Shown here: positions 1-8,693 of the stretch, piece by piece
Position numbering within the stretch: position 1 is the stretch's first letter
Layout: every line of letters begins with the position of its first letter
Origin: JABDGZ01 sp964487685
Lineage (GTDB): Bacteria; Omnitrophota; Gorgyraeia; Zapsychrales; Fredricksoniimonadaceae
DNA length: 64,000 nt
Reading direction: 5' to 3'
Assembly (NCBI GenBank): GCA_964487685.1
Contig: CAZASA010000001.1
Coordinates: forward strand, 1-64,000
Notes under the pieces: model-generated
What the model saw: only the letters and a program-made list of their open reading frames with translations
What the model was told of the DNA's origin: nothing
The model's database searches: none
Position numbers and translations under genes: made by a program

Positions 1-2
1 AA

Positions 3-1463
3 TCCCGTCTTTCCCAGGACCTGATGACGCATTTTTTGCAGGATGTCTTTCAGGCTAAATGGCTTTTTTTCACGAGCACCGAACAGGGCAAGACATTGAA
101 TTCTCTCAACCGGGAGCTGGTTTGGGTCGGGGATGCTTTTAATGCCATAGGGACAATCTTTTCGAATCTTGTTCAAATTGTAATCTTTTTGGCAATTCCC
201 TTGTACATATCTTGGAAGGTCACCCTTCTGTGCCTATTTTCCGGCGGTATTGCGGCATTGGTATTTATTTACATAAGCAAGTACTCCTACAAACTGGGCC
301 AGCGCGGCACGCAGACAGGCAATGACCTGGCAGGGTTCATTTTTGAAAGTATCAGCGGCGCAAAACTTATTTTAGGTTACGGAAATCCCCAGCGCACGGT
401 CGGAAAGATCAATGCCGCCTATGATGCCCATTTAAAATACTACACTAAATCGCAATTGTTGATCTACTTCATGTCCATGGCCTATCGGCCCATTGGAGTG
501 GTCATTGTCCTGGTTGCCCTATTAACGTCACGTGCCTTTGGGGTGCCTGCGTCGGAGTTGGCTATTTTATTATTGTCATTGCTTCAGATCGCCAACGCCT
601 TTAGCATTTTATTGTCCAGTAAGACAATGATTTCCAGTTTTATCCCGGCCTATGAACAGATCCAGAGCCTGCGCGCTTCCGCCCAAGGCATGAGGCAGGT
701 TTCAGGACAGGTGCCTTTTAAAGGTTTTAACCGTTGTTTGCAGCTTGAAGAGTTAAGTTTTTCCTACCCCGAAAGACCGCCTGCCTTGACAAGTATAAAC
801 CTTAAGATCCCCAAAGGGCAGGTCATTGCTTTTATCGGGAAATCAGGGTCCGGAAAATCGACGCTGATTGATATATTGATGGGGCTTCATTCACCGGCAC
901 AAGGCCGTGTGCTGGTTGATGACATTCCCATGAATGATCTGGACATTAATTCATACAGGCGGCGCATAGGGTATGTGCCGCAAGATAATGTTCTGTTTAA
1001 CATGACAGTCAAAGAAAATATTTTATGGTCCAAACCTGATGTCAGCGATGATGACATAAGGGAGGCGTGTCAATTGGCCTATGCCCACGAATTTATTGAA
1101 CACCTGCCCATGGGCTATGACACTGTCATTGGCGACCGGGGGGTGCGCCTTTCCGGAGGACAAATTCAGCGCCTGGCCCTGGCGCGGGCCTTGGTGAGAA
1201 AACCGGAGATTCTTTTTCTTGATGAGGCCACGAGTTCCTTGGACAGCTATTCTGAACAATTGATCCAAAAGGCCATCGAAGCTCTTTCCGGAAAAACAAC
1301 CATGGTGATAGTGGCGCACCGCCTGGCCACTATCAAGAAGGCTGACTTGATCTATGTTTTTGATAAAGGTGTTTTGCTTGAGTCGGGTCAATATGAAGAG
1401 CTATGCCGTCAGGGAGGCCTTTTTTCTGATTTGGTACGGTTTCAGGAACTAGGACTTCATTGA
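3..1463 (+). CDS. ABC exporter, fused membrane and ATPase domains (5' partial)
   Basis: MsbA/lipid A or polysaccharide exporter-type half transporter. The frame is open to the left edge, so the N-terminus lies outside the window; the first in-frame ATG is at 24. Counting from that Met, the remaining transmembrane segments lie at about 45-85 and 150-200. The ATPase domain follows with Walker A GKSGSGKST (272-280), Q-loop Gln320, signature LSGGQ (376-380), Walker B ILFLDEA (396-402) and H-loop His432, all intact. Members dimerise in the inner membrane and flip lipid-linked substrates. Its position at the head of a polysaccharide cluster suggests glycolipid or glycan export, but the substrate is not visible from sequence. 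Confidence 0.9.
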   Translation, partial: SRLSQDLMTHFLQDVFQAKWLFFTSTEQGKTLNSLNRELVWVGDAFNAIGTIFSNLVQIVIFLAIPLYISWKVTLLCLFSGGIAALVFIYISKYSYKLGQRGTQTGNDLAGFIFESISGAKLILGYGNPQRTVGKINAAYDAHLKYYTKSQLLIYFMSMAYRPIGVVIVLVALLTSRAFGVPASELAILLLSLLQIANAFSILLSSKTMISSFIPAYEQIQSLRASAQGMRQVSGQVPFKGFNRCLQLEELSFSYPERPPALTSINLKIPKGQVIAFIGKSGSGKSTLIDILMGLHSPAQGRVLVDDIPMNDLDINSYRRRIGYVPQDNVLFNMTVKENILWSKPDVSDDDIREACQLAYAHEFIEHLPMGYDTVIGDRGVRLSGGQIQRLALARALVRKPEILFLDEATSSLDSYSEQLIQKAIEALSGKTTMVIVAHRLATIKKADLIYVFDKGVLLESGQYEELCRQGGLFSDLVRFQELGLH

Positions 1464-1502
1464 GCAGCAGCTCATTTGGTTTTTGAGTTGAAAGGAACAG
1501 TA

Positions 1503-2711
1503 ATGAAGGTTTTACGGATGATCATGGAAAAAATATTTTTTGTTTACCTTCCTAAGATCCCGGTATTTTTATTGGTATTACCTTTTGTTATCCTTATGCG
1601 ATTATTTCGTCCGATCATTCGTATACGGTTTATTCCGGTATATGAACAGATCGGGCATGCTATTGGTAATACGGAAGTTTATTTGTGGGAGCGCAGGGCA
1701 GGATTGGATGATATTAAGACCTTTGATATTTTTTATCCTCTCCGTCCATGGATACTCAACCGCCAGCTAAAAAGAATGTTAAAAAGGATCGTTCCATTGT
1801 TTGATATTGCTTATTGGATATCATGGGCTAACTTGAAGATCCCCGGCTGGCGGCCGCATCATTATATATCCACCCATAATTCCCTGGATGTCTATGGTTT
1901 CTCCAATGATACCCCTCCCCAAGTCTCCTTTACCAGCAAGGAAGAGGATCGCGGGGCCGCGCTGTTACGTGACATGGGTATTCCGCCGGGAAGTTCTATT
2001 GTTACTTTTAATGTCAGGGATAATGCTTTTCAGAGATCAGTGATGCCTGATCTACCGGATAGTGACTACGCGCTTCACAATTTTAGGGATGGAGATCTTA
2101 ATACGATTACTCCGGCTGTTAAGGAGCTTGTAGAACGGGGATATTATGTCATCCGGATGGGCAAGGTGGTCAACAAAGCCTTTGAATGGAAACATCCGCA
2201 AGTGATTGATTACCCCTTAAGCCCTTGGCGAAGCGATTTTGCCGATCTATTTTTGATCTCCAGGTGCCATTTTTATATAGGAAACTCCAGCGGCCTGGAT
2301 GATGTGGCAAGATTATTTAGAAAACAACGTGTTACTGTAAACTTGGTTCCCATTAAGTTTATTGCCGCCTGGTCGCCCGCTCATCTTTATATTTTCAAGA
2401 AAATATGGTCAATACGAGAAAAGAGATTTTTAACTTTTAATGAGATCATTAATTCCCCGGTTGGTTGTTATTTAGACCCTATATGGTATAAAAAAGACGG
2501 TCTGGAAATTGTTGATAACGCTCCTGAAGAGATCCTTGATGTCATCCTGGAGAAGGAAGAAAAATTGCGTGGAATTTGGCAGACTAATGATGAATACGAA
2601 GACCTTCAGCGGAGATTTTGGAGTTTATTTAAACCTGACCAGCTTAACAAGGTATTTAAAGCCCGAGTAGGGTCGAAATTCCTGTACCAGAACAAGGATC
2701 TTTTGGAATAA
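1503..2711 (+). CDS. Putative glycosyltransferase, TIGR04372-like
   Basis: About 402 residues. The first 30 or so are hydrophobic and basic, as in a membrane-associated enzyme. The middle and C-terminal parts carry features I associate with TIGR04372 putative glycosyltransferases: SIVTFNVRDNAF, YALHNFRDGDLNTI, and a later GNSSGLDDVARLF stretch resembling a nucleotide-sugar site of GT-B enzymes. An in-frame TTG lies upstream at 1476, but the ATG at 1503 has AAAGGA (1491-1496) six bases before it and is the better start. It lies between an ABC exporter and heptose genes, so a transferase acting on the surface glycan is the likely role. Family assignment is from memory of motifs and is moderate. 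Confidence 0.55.
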   Translation: MKVLRMIMEKIFFVYLPKIPVFLLVLPFVILMRLFRPIIRIRFIPVYEQIGHAIGNTEVYLWERRAGLDDIKTFDIFYPLRPWILNRQLKRMLKRIVPLFDIAYWISWANLKIPGWRPHHYISTHNSLDVYGFSNDTPPQVSFTSKEEDRGAALLRDMGIPPGSSIVTFNVRDNAFQRSVMPDLPDSDYALHNFRDGDLNTITPAVKELVERGYYVIRMGKVVNKAFEWKHPQVIDYPLSPWRSDFADLFLISRCHFYIGNSSGLDDVARLFRKQRVTVNLVPIKFIAAWSPAHLYIFKKIWSIREKRFLTFNEIINSPVGCYLDPIWYKKDGLEIVDNAPEEILDVILEKEEKLRGIWQTNDEYEDLQRRFWSLFKPDQLNKVFKARVGSKFLYQNKDLLE

Positions 2712-2717
2712 ATTTTT

Positions 2718-3446
2718 ATGAATTTTGATCAGGCCGTCATATTTGCCGGCGGACGGGGTGAACGGCTTCGGCCGTTGACTGATAGTATCCCCAAACCTAT
2801 GGCTCCGGTCAATGGACGTCCGTTCACGGATTATCTGTTGACGATGCTGCGTGATGCAGGGATCCGGCGTATCGTGTTCTTGTTGGGGTATAAGGCCGAT
2901 AGTGTGGTCGATCATTACAGGAAGAACAAGATCATAGGCCTGGAAGTTGACTATTCTATAGGCCAAGAGGAAGACCAGACCGGGCGGCGCCTGATCAATG
3001 CCTATGAAAAGTTAGAAGAGAAGTTTTTGCTTTTATATGGTGATAATTATTGGCCGGTCCCGCTAGATAAGATGAGGAAAAATTATGAACGATTACAGGT
3101 TCCTTTGACGACAACGGTCTTTAGTAATAAGAACGGGACCGGAGAGTATGGTCTTGGGAATAATGTGATCGTCGATCACGATGGCAGGGTGAAAGCATAT
3201 GATAAAGGCCGCCGGATGCCCGGCTTAAATGGGGTGGACATAGGTTTCTTTTTGGTCGACAAGAAGGTCATTGACCGTCATGAACCGGGTAATATCTCAT
3301 TTGAAGAAGTTATATTATCAAAAATGGCAGCCCAGGGAAATTTGGGGGCATTCATCACGGATGAGCAGTATTACTATATTACGTCAATTGAAGATTTAAG
3401 GGGTTTTGAGAAGCTTGTCGGACAAAAGGCGATCGCAGCATTTTAA
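2718..3446 (+). CDS. Sugar-1-phosphate nucleotidyltransferase (HddC-like)
   Basis: A 242-residue nucleotidyltransferase fold. The N-terminal signature FAGGRGERLRPLT followed by IPKPM binds the nucleotide and phosphates, and YGDNYW near residue 100 is the expected metal/sugar region. It lacks the C-terminal beta-helix of GlmU/GlgC. The next gene is a GmhA-like SIS isomerase and a HddA-like kinase lies 4 kb on. By analogy with the GDP-D-glycero-D-manno-heptose pathway it would be the guanylyltransferase HddC. A mannose-1-phosphate guanylyltransferase role cannot be excluded, and GDP-mannose is also needed by the Gmd/Fcl genes downstream. Confidence 0.75.
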   Translation: MNFDQAVIFAGGRGERLRPLTDSIPKPMAPVNGRPFTDYLLTMLRDAGIRRIVFLLGYKADSVVDHYRKNKIIGLEVDYSIGQEEDQTGRRLINAYEKLEEKFLLLYGDNYWPVPLDKMRKNYERLQVPLTTTVFSNKNGTGEYGLGNNVIVDHDGRVKAYDKGRRMPGLNGVDIGFFLVDKKVIDRHEPGNISFEEVILSKMAAQGNLGAFITDEQYYYITSIEDLRGFEKLVGQKAIAAF

Positions 3447-3463
3447 CTAAGAAAGGTCTTGAT

Positions 3464-4003
3464 ATGGATTATGGCGTTCGGTTGAAGGAATTGGCGGATC
3501 ATATCAATGCGGTTGACCACCAATCCCTGGATAAAATAAAAGATTTGATCATCGGGGCCTCGAAGCGCGGGGGAAAGGTCATCATTGCAGGTAACGGGGG
3601 AAGCGCTGCTATCGCAAGCCATGTGGCTGTTGATCTGACCAAGGCCGCGGGGATCAGGTCCATTAATTTCAATGAAGCGGACCTCATCACCTGTTTTGCC
3701 AATGATTATGGGTATGAGCATTGGGTTGAGAAGGCTTTAGAGTCTTACGCTGATAGTAAGGACCTTGTTATTTTGATCAGCAGCAGCGGCCAATCTCCCA
3801 ATATGATCAATGCTGCCCAAAAAGCAAAAGCCATGGCGCTTGTGGTCGTCACCTTGACAGGCTTTCATGATGACAACAGTTTGAAAAAACTAGGGAATAT
3901 CAATCTTTGGGTCAATAATTCACACTATAACACCGTTGAAGGAGCGCATCAGGCATGGCTCCTGTCGATCGTCGATGAGATCGCGCTACAAAAGGGAAAA
4001 TAA
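3464..4003 (+). CDS. gmhA: Sedoheptulose-7-phosphate isomerase-like SIS protein
   Basis: A 179-residue single SIS domain, slightly shorter than the usual 190 or so of GmhA. GNGGSAAIASHVAVDL near residue 44 matches the GmhA phosphosugar loop, and SSSGQSPNMINAAQKAK (around 105) matches the second loop. GmhA converts sedoheptulose 7-phosphate to D-glycero-D-manno-heptose 7-phosphate in the cytosol, the first step of heptose synthesis. It starts 17 bases after the HddC-like gene with AAGAAAGG upstream. Co-occurrence with HddC- and HddA-like genes supports GmhA over other SIS proteins such as DiaA. Confidence 0.8.
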   Translation: MDYGVRLKELADHINAVDHQSLDKIKDLIIGASKRGGKVIIAGNGGSAAIASHVAVDLTKAAGIRSINFNEADLITCFANDYGYEHWVEKALESYADSKDLVILISSSGQSPNMINAAQKAKAMALVVVTLTGFHDDNSLKKLGNINLWVNNSHYNTVEGAHQAWLLSIVDEIALQKGK

Positions 4004-4007
4004 TACT

Positions 4008-5039
4008 ATGAAGGTGCTTGTCACAGGCAATCAAGGGTATATCGGCAGTGTTTTAACAGATATGCTCTTGGAAAAAAAATACGAAGTGGTGGGTTACGAT
4101 ATCGGTTATTACGCGAATTGCCTGATGCACACCTATGACCCTAAGATCAAGCAGATTACTAAAGATATCCGTGATATCAACGAAGGTGACATGAAGGGTA
4201 TTGATGCGGTCATCCATCTGGCGGCCCTTTCCAATGATCCGCTGGGCGAACTGGCCCCGGGCTTGACGGAAGAGATCAATTTTGGCGGGACGATCAGCGC
4301 GGCAGTTGCCGCCAAGAAAGCAGGGGCCAAGAGGTTCATTTATTCCTCGTCACAGAGTATGTACGGTATTTCAAAATTAGATGCTGAGCTCGAGGAAGAT
4401 AATAGCGAAAAACATCCTTTGACGGCCTATGCCCGTACCAAATGGGAAGCAGAGTGTGCCTTGGCCAAGATCGCGGACAAGGATTTTCATGTGATCGCAT
4501 TTCGGCCTTCGACTGTATTTGGGGCCAGCCCGCGCTTGCGCTGTGATATTGTTTATAATAATCTGGTCGCTTGCGCGTATACGACGGGCAAAATAGAGAT
4601 CAAAAGTGACGGCACCCCTTGGCGGCCGGTGGTCCATGTGAAGGATGTGTCAAACGCGTATATCGCCGGGCTCGAGGCGCCCTTGGAACTTGTTTCAGGG
4701 CAGGCCTTTAATGTGGGATTACCAAACGGCAATTTTACGGTCAGGGATTTGGCCCAAGCGGCCCAACGAGCTGTGTCAGGAAGTTCTTTGGTGTTCACCG
4801 GCGAGCATGGTAATGATTCCCGGACTTATCGGGTAGGATTTAAGAAAATTTTATCGGTACTTAAGGATTATTTCAAACCGGAATGGGACTTGGACCGCGG
4901 CGGAAAGGAATTGGTGGATTTTTTTAAGAGGACCAATTTTAAGGAAGAGGATTTTCGAGGGGCCAGGTGTGTACGTTTAAAACAGATCAAGGCACTTCAG
5001 GAGGCCCATAAGATCAATGGAGAACTGCGTATTGTTTGA
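4008..5039 (+). CDS. NAD-dependent epimerase/dehydratase (extended SDR)
   Basis: About 343 residues. MKVLVTGNQGYIGSV at the N-terminus is the GxxGxxG NAD(P) loop; SSSQSMYG and YARTK (YxxxK) supply the catalytic Ser/Tyr/Lys set. The longer open frame begins at 3936 inside gmhA, but the ATG at 4008 gives a proper Rossmann N-terminus. It acts on a nucleotide sugar in the cytosol. Following GmhA/HddC, the substrate may be GDP-heptose or another NDP-hexose; sequence alone does not decide between epimerase, dehydratase and reductase. Confidence 0.8.
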   Translation: MKVLVTGNQGYIGSVLTDMLLEKKYEVVGYDIGYYANCLMHTYDPKIKQITKDIRDINEGDMKGIDAVIHLAALSNDPLGELAPGLTEEINFGGTISAAVAAKKAGAKRFIYSSSQSMYGISKLDAELEEDNSEKHPLTAYARTKWEAECALAKIADKDFHVIAFRPSTVFGASPRLRCDIVYNNLVACAYTTGKIEIKSDGTPWRPVVHVKDVSNAYIAGLEAPLELVSGQAFNVGLPNGNFTVRDLAQAAQRAVSGSSLVFTGEHGNDSRTYRVGFKKILSVLKDYFKPEWDLDRGGKELVDFFKRTNFKEEDFRGARCVRLKQIKALQEAHKINGELRIV

Positions 5040-6267
5040 AACTATTACAAATTGCCGGGCCTGCGGCCAGGAAGGCCTGGTTGATATCCTGCATTTAGGG
5101 GAACAACCGTTGGCCAACGCCTTGGTTCATCCTGGCAATGAAAAAATAAACAAGGTCCCTCTTTCGACGGCATTTTGCTCAAACTGTGCTCTTTTTCAAC
5201 TTAAGGAAACAGTCAGTAAGGAAGTCCTTTTTGATCATTATGTTTGGGTGACCAAAACCGCCAAGGGCGCTCGTGAATATGCTGAAATTTTTACCGACCG
5301 GGTAGTCCAACGCGCAGGGCTTAAAGCCAAAGAACTTATCTTTGAAATAGCATCTAACGACGGCACGATATTAAAGCAGTTCATGGCCAAGGGGATATCC
5401 GTGGTCGGGGTTGAACCCGCGAAGAATATTGCCGCCATGGCCTCTCAAGATGGAGTGAGGACAGAATGCGCGTATTGGAATGTCGCAACAGCCAAACGTT
5501 TGGTCGGGCAATACGGCAAACCGAAAATTATTATCGCGCGTAATATAATTCCTCACGTTAGCCAACTTCATGATGTGATCGAGGCCATCGCCCAGGCGCT
5601 TGGTGATGATGGAGTGGGGGTCATTGAATTTCATAGCGGCACTATCATTGCTGAGGAACTTCACTACGATTCGATCTATCATGAGCATTTATGTTATTTT
5701 ACCGCCCATTCGTTGGGATGGTTATTAAAGGATCATGGGTTTTATCCTTTTGCTGTTGACATAAGTCCGATCAGCGGAGGATCACTGGTACTTTATTTTT
5801 CTAAGTCCAAGCGCGCCCCGGAACCCGGCTATCTTGATGTTCTTGAAAAAGAGAAGAGATCAGGCGTCAATGATCGGGCGGTTTGGGAGAATTTTGCCAA
5901 AGACGCCAATATCCATCGGGACAAGACCTTGGGTTTATTGAGCAGTTTAAAGGAAAAGGTGATCATTGGTTTTGGTTCTTCAGCCCGAAGTTCTACCTAT
6001 ATTAATTTTTGCGGGATAGGGAAGAATTTCTTAGAGGCGATCATAGATAATAATCCTTTAAAGCAGGGACTTATGACACCGGCAGGTGATGTGCCTATCG
6101 TTTCTTTTGAACAGGGCATGGCCTTAAAACCGGATGTGATCTTTGTGTTGGCCTGGAATTTTGGACAGGAGATCATGGATGAATGCACGCAACACGGGTT
6201 TACAGGGCAATTCATCATGCCATTTCCTAAAGAACCGCGTTTGATCGCGCCATTAGTGAGGGTATAG
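5017..6267 (+). CDS. Sugar C-methyltransferase-like SAM enzyme
   Basis: A 416-residue three-part enzyme of the TylC3/NovU type that C-methylates NDP-keto-deoxysugars. The N-terminal zinc-binding part has CRAC (Cys13, Cys16) and CSNC (Cys54, Cys57) with the typical LGEQPLANAL between. The SAM motif IFEIASNDGTIL lies at 108-119. DSIYHEHLCYF carries the conserved His-rich active-site stretch. The C-terminal third is the Methyltransf_14-like domain. The start overlaps the upstream gene by 23 bases. In this cluster it would build a branched or C-methylated sugar for the surface glycan. Confidence 0.8.
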   Translation: MENCVLFETITNCRACGQEGLVDILHLGEQPLANALVHPGNEKINKVPLSTAFCSNCALFQLKETVSKEVLFDHYVWVTKTAKGAREYAEIFTDRVVQRAGLKAKELIFEIASNDGTILKQFMAKGISVVGVEPAKNIAAMASQDGVRTECAYWNVATAKRLVGQYGKPKIIIARNIIPHVSQLHDVIEAIAQALGDDGVGVIEFHSGTIIAEELHYDSIYHEHLCYFTAHSLGWLLKDHGFYPFAVDISPISGGSLVLYFSKSKRAPEPGYLDVLEKEKRSGVNDRAVWENFAKDANIHRDKTLGLLSSLKEKVIIGFGSSARSSTYINFCGIGKNFLEAIIDNNPLKQGLMTPAGDVPIVSFEQGMALKPDVIFVLAWNFGQEIMDECTQHGFTGQFIMPFPKEPRLIAPLVRV

Positions 6268-6271
6268 TGTG

Positions 6272-6826
6272 ATGGAAATAGTGCCTCTAAAAATAGATGG
6301 AGCATTTCGGATCGTCTTGGAGGTGCATCGTGATGAACGTGGATTTTTTACCAGGACCTATGATCAGGCTGAAATGATGAAACGTGGGCTTGTGACGCAA
6401 TGGGTCCAGGAAAGCCATTCATTCTCGGCGAAAAAAGGGACTATCCGCGGCCTTCATTTTCAGCTTCCGCCGCAAGCGGAAACAAAATTGGTCAGGGCTG
6501 GGCAAGGGAGTATCTTCATGGTTTTGTTGGATCTAAGGGCGGGATCAAAAACATTTGGCTCTTGGGAAAGTGCCACTATTTGCATGGAACAGCCCGAACT
6601 TTTGTACGCGCCTAAAGGGATCGCCATGGGTATGTGCACCATGACCGATAATTGTTCATTGCTGTACAAAATGGACACATTTTATGAACCTAAAAATGCG
6701 AGGACCGTGCGTTGGAATGACCCGGTATTAGCCATTCCCTGGCCGGTGAAAGACCCGGTCATTTCGGATAAAGATAAGGCAGCGCCATTATTAAAAGAAT
6801 TTCTGGCACATGAAGGGGCCCTATGA
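6272..6826 (+). CDS. rfbC: dTDP-4-dehydrorhamnose 3,5-epimerase-like protein
   Basis: A 184-residue RmlC-type cupin. VHRDERGFFTRTYDQ and GTIRGLHFQLPP are the family blocks, the latter holding the catalytic His. The C-terminal region LYKMDTFYEPKNARTVRWNDP matches the W-N-D-P block of RmlC. It epimerises C3 and/or C5 of a 4-keto-6-deoxy NDP sugar. A GTG directly precedes the ATG at 6272; the ATG is preferred. Neighbours are a C-methyltransferase and several SDRs, so the true product may be another deoxysugar rather than rhamnose. Confidence 0.8.
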   Translation: MEIVPLKIDGAFRIVLEVHRDERGFFTRTYDQAEMMKRGLVTQWVQESHSFSAKKGTIRGLHFQLPPQAETKLVRAGQGSIFMVLLDLRAGSKTFGSWESATICMEQPELLYAPKGIAMGMCTMTDNCSLLYKMDTFYEPKNARTVRWNDPVLAIPWPVKDPVISDKDKAAPLLKEFLAHEGAL

Positions 6827-7692
6827 AGGTCCTTATTACCGGCATCACAGGTTTTATTGGGCAACGATTGTTTAAGCAGTTGGGTGCCAAGGATGATATC
6901 TATGTGATTTGCCGCAAGCCGGTGATAGGCTTCCCTAAGAATGTTTCAGTGATGGTGGCTGATCTTAATGGGTCAGGGCAGTTATATGATAATTTAAAGA
7001 TCATCCGGCCTGATGTATGTGTGCATTTGGCTTGGGAAGGGATCCCTGATTACGGATATATTACTTCCCGGCGGAATTTGGACCATGCATCAGCCCTGTG
7101 GCATCATCTGGTGGAAGAATGCGGGTGTTCCAAGATCATTGCGACGGGATCTTGCTGGGAGTACGGCAAGTCGTCAGGCGTATGCCGCGAAGAGGACCTG
7201 GTCACAACAGATTCATATTTTTCCTGGGCTAAGCATTCGCTGTACGATCTCGGTTCTCTGCTTGCAGTAAAATATGGGATAACTTTTAATTGGGCCAGGA
7301 TATTTTATGCCTATGGTCCAGGGCAGCGGGGTGGCGCGCTCATCCCCATGATCAAGGATGCGCTAAAGAAAAATGAACAGCCGAAGATTAAGATGCCGTA
7401 TAATGCCAATGATTTTGTCCATGTGGATGATATTGCCCAAGCGTTGAATTTGTTCGTGCATCAGAATATATCCAGCGGGATTTATAATCTTGGTTCAGGC
7501 AGATCAACACCGGTTTGGCAGGTCTGTGAATATCTTGAGAAGGCTTTAGGCAGGCCACCGTTATTTGCAAAGAAATTGCAGGAAGTAAAACAAAAGCCAG
7601 TGGTTGATTTTTGGGCGGATATGTCCAAGACATCAAAAGCTTTGGGTTGGAGCCCAAAAATTGGTATTGAGGAAGGGATAGGTCATCTATGA
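6823..7692 (+). CDS. NAD-dependent epimerase/dehydratase family protein
   Basis: 289-residue extended SDR beginning MKVLITGITGFIGQRL (Rossmann loop) and overlapping the cupin gene by ATGA. The usual YxxxK is not found: the position reads SYFSWAKHSLYDL, so the residue four before Lys is Phe, with a Tyr one place further upstream. The Ser/Thr region is ATGSCWEYG. The C-terminal part has VHVDDIAQALNLF and NLGSGRSTPVWQV, normal for NDP-sugar SDRs. Likely role: NDP-4-keto-sugar reductase or epimerase; altered catalysis is possible. Confidence 0.72.
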   Translation: MKVLITGITGFIGQRLFKQLGAKDDIYVICRKPVIGFPKNVSVMVADLNGSGQLYDNLKIIRPDVCVHLAWEGIPDYGYITSRRNLDHASALWHHLVEECGCSKIIATGSCWEYGKSSGVCREEDLVTTDSYFSWAKHSLYDLGSLLAVKYGITFNWARIFYAYGPGQRGGALIPMIKDALKKNEQPKIKMPYNANDFVHVDDIAQALNLFVHQNISSGIYNLGSGRSTPVWQVCEYLEKALGRPPLFAKKLQEVKQKPVVDFWADMSKTSKALGWSPKIGIEEGIGHL

Positions 7693-8693
7693 TCATTTCA
7701 AGGACACCATTGCGGATGAGTTTTTCAGGAGGCGGTTCGGACATCCCGGATTATTATAAAAACCGCCAGGGGGCTGTTGTGTCCACGGCGATTAATAAAT
7801 ATATCTACATCACGGTCAACCAGAAATTCGATGACCTGATCCGTGTCAGCTATTCGAAAACGGAAAATGTTAAATCACTCGATGAAGTTGAACATAATAT
7901 TATCCGTGAAGCGTTGAAGCTCGTTGGTATCACTAAGGGCATCGAAGTGGTTTATATGGGGGATATTCCTTTGGGGTCCGCGGGGATAGGGCTGGGTTCT
8001 TCAAGCAGTTTGGCTGTCGGTGTCCTCAATGCGCTTTATGCCTATCAGGGACGGCATGTCTCCGGTGATCGCCTGGCCCGTGAAGCCTGTGATATCGAAC
8101 TGAATATCCTAAAGAACCCTATCGGAAAACAGGACCAGTACATCGCGGCTTACGGGGGTTTTCAGCATATTCAATTTAACAGCGATGAAAGCGTATTTGT
8201 GGACCCGGTCATTTTTCCGTCGGAATCTAAAAAAGCATTGAATGAGAAGCTCCTGTTGTTTTACACAGGGACCACTCGGATATCATCTTCGATCCTTAAA
8301 GAGCAGGGACAAAATACACCCAGGAATTTGGGATATCTAGATGAGATGGTAGCACTTTCGCGTAAGCTTTTAAAGAAACTCCAGGCTAATGACTTATATG
8401 GTTTCGGGGAGATCCTGCATGAGGGTTGGGAGCTTAAGAAAAAACTTGCCAGCGGGGTGACCAACAATGAGATCGATCAGTATTACTCCAAAGCATTGAA
8501 AGCTGGTGCCGTGGGCGGAAAGCTTTTAGGGGCCGGAGGGGGAGGTTTCCTGCTTTTTTATTGTGAAGAAGACAAGCAGGCCGGGGTACGTAAAGCACTT
8601 GCTGATCTTAAAGAAACTCCTTTTAATTTTGAGCCTCAAGGAAGCAAGATCATCTATGTCAGTGATTGTGATAAAGAAAGGCCAATAAGATGA
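7689..8693 (+). CDS. hddA: GHMP kinase, D-glycero-D-manno-heptose 7-phosphate kinase-like
   Basis: A 334-residue GHMP kinase. It opens IISRTPLRMSFSGGGSD, very like HddA-type kinases; GLGSSSSLAVG at 101-111 is GHMP motif 2 (ATP phosphate loop), and GAVGGKLLGAGGGGF near 280 is motif 3. HddA phosphorylates D-glycero-D-manno-heptose 7-phosphate at C1 in GDP-heptose synthesis. Together with the GmhA- and HddC-like genes in the same operon it gives three of the four steps; the GmhB phosphatase is not in the window. Starts by ATGA overlap. Confidence 0.8.
   Translation: MIISRTPLRMSFSGGGSDIPDYYKNRQGAVVSTAINKYIYITVNQKFDDLIRVSYSKTENVKSLDEVEHNIIREALKLVGITKGIEVVYMGDIPLGSAGIGLGSSSSLAVGVLNALYAYQGRHVSGDRLAREACDIELNILKNPIGKQDQYIAAYGGFQHIQFNSDESVFVDPVIFPSESKKALNEKLLLFYTGTTRISSSILKEQGQNTPRNLGYLDEMVALSRKLLKKLQANDLYGFGEILHEGWELKKKLASGVTNNEIDQYYSKALKAGAVGGKLLGAGGGGFLLFYCEEDKQAGVRKALADLKETPFNFEPQGSKIIYVSDCDKERPIR

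Noticed and set aside
1023..1391. Minus-strand open frame of 122 codons opposite the ABC ATPase domain
   Set aside because: It overlaps the Walker B and signature codons of a clearly conserved gene and has no similarity that I recognise.
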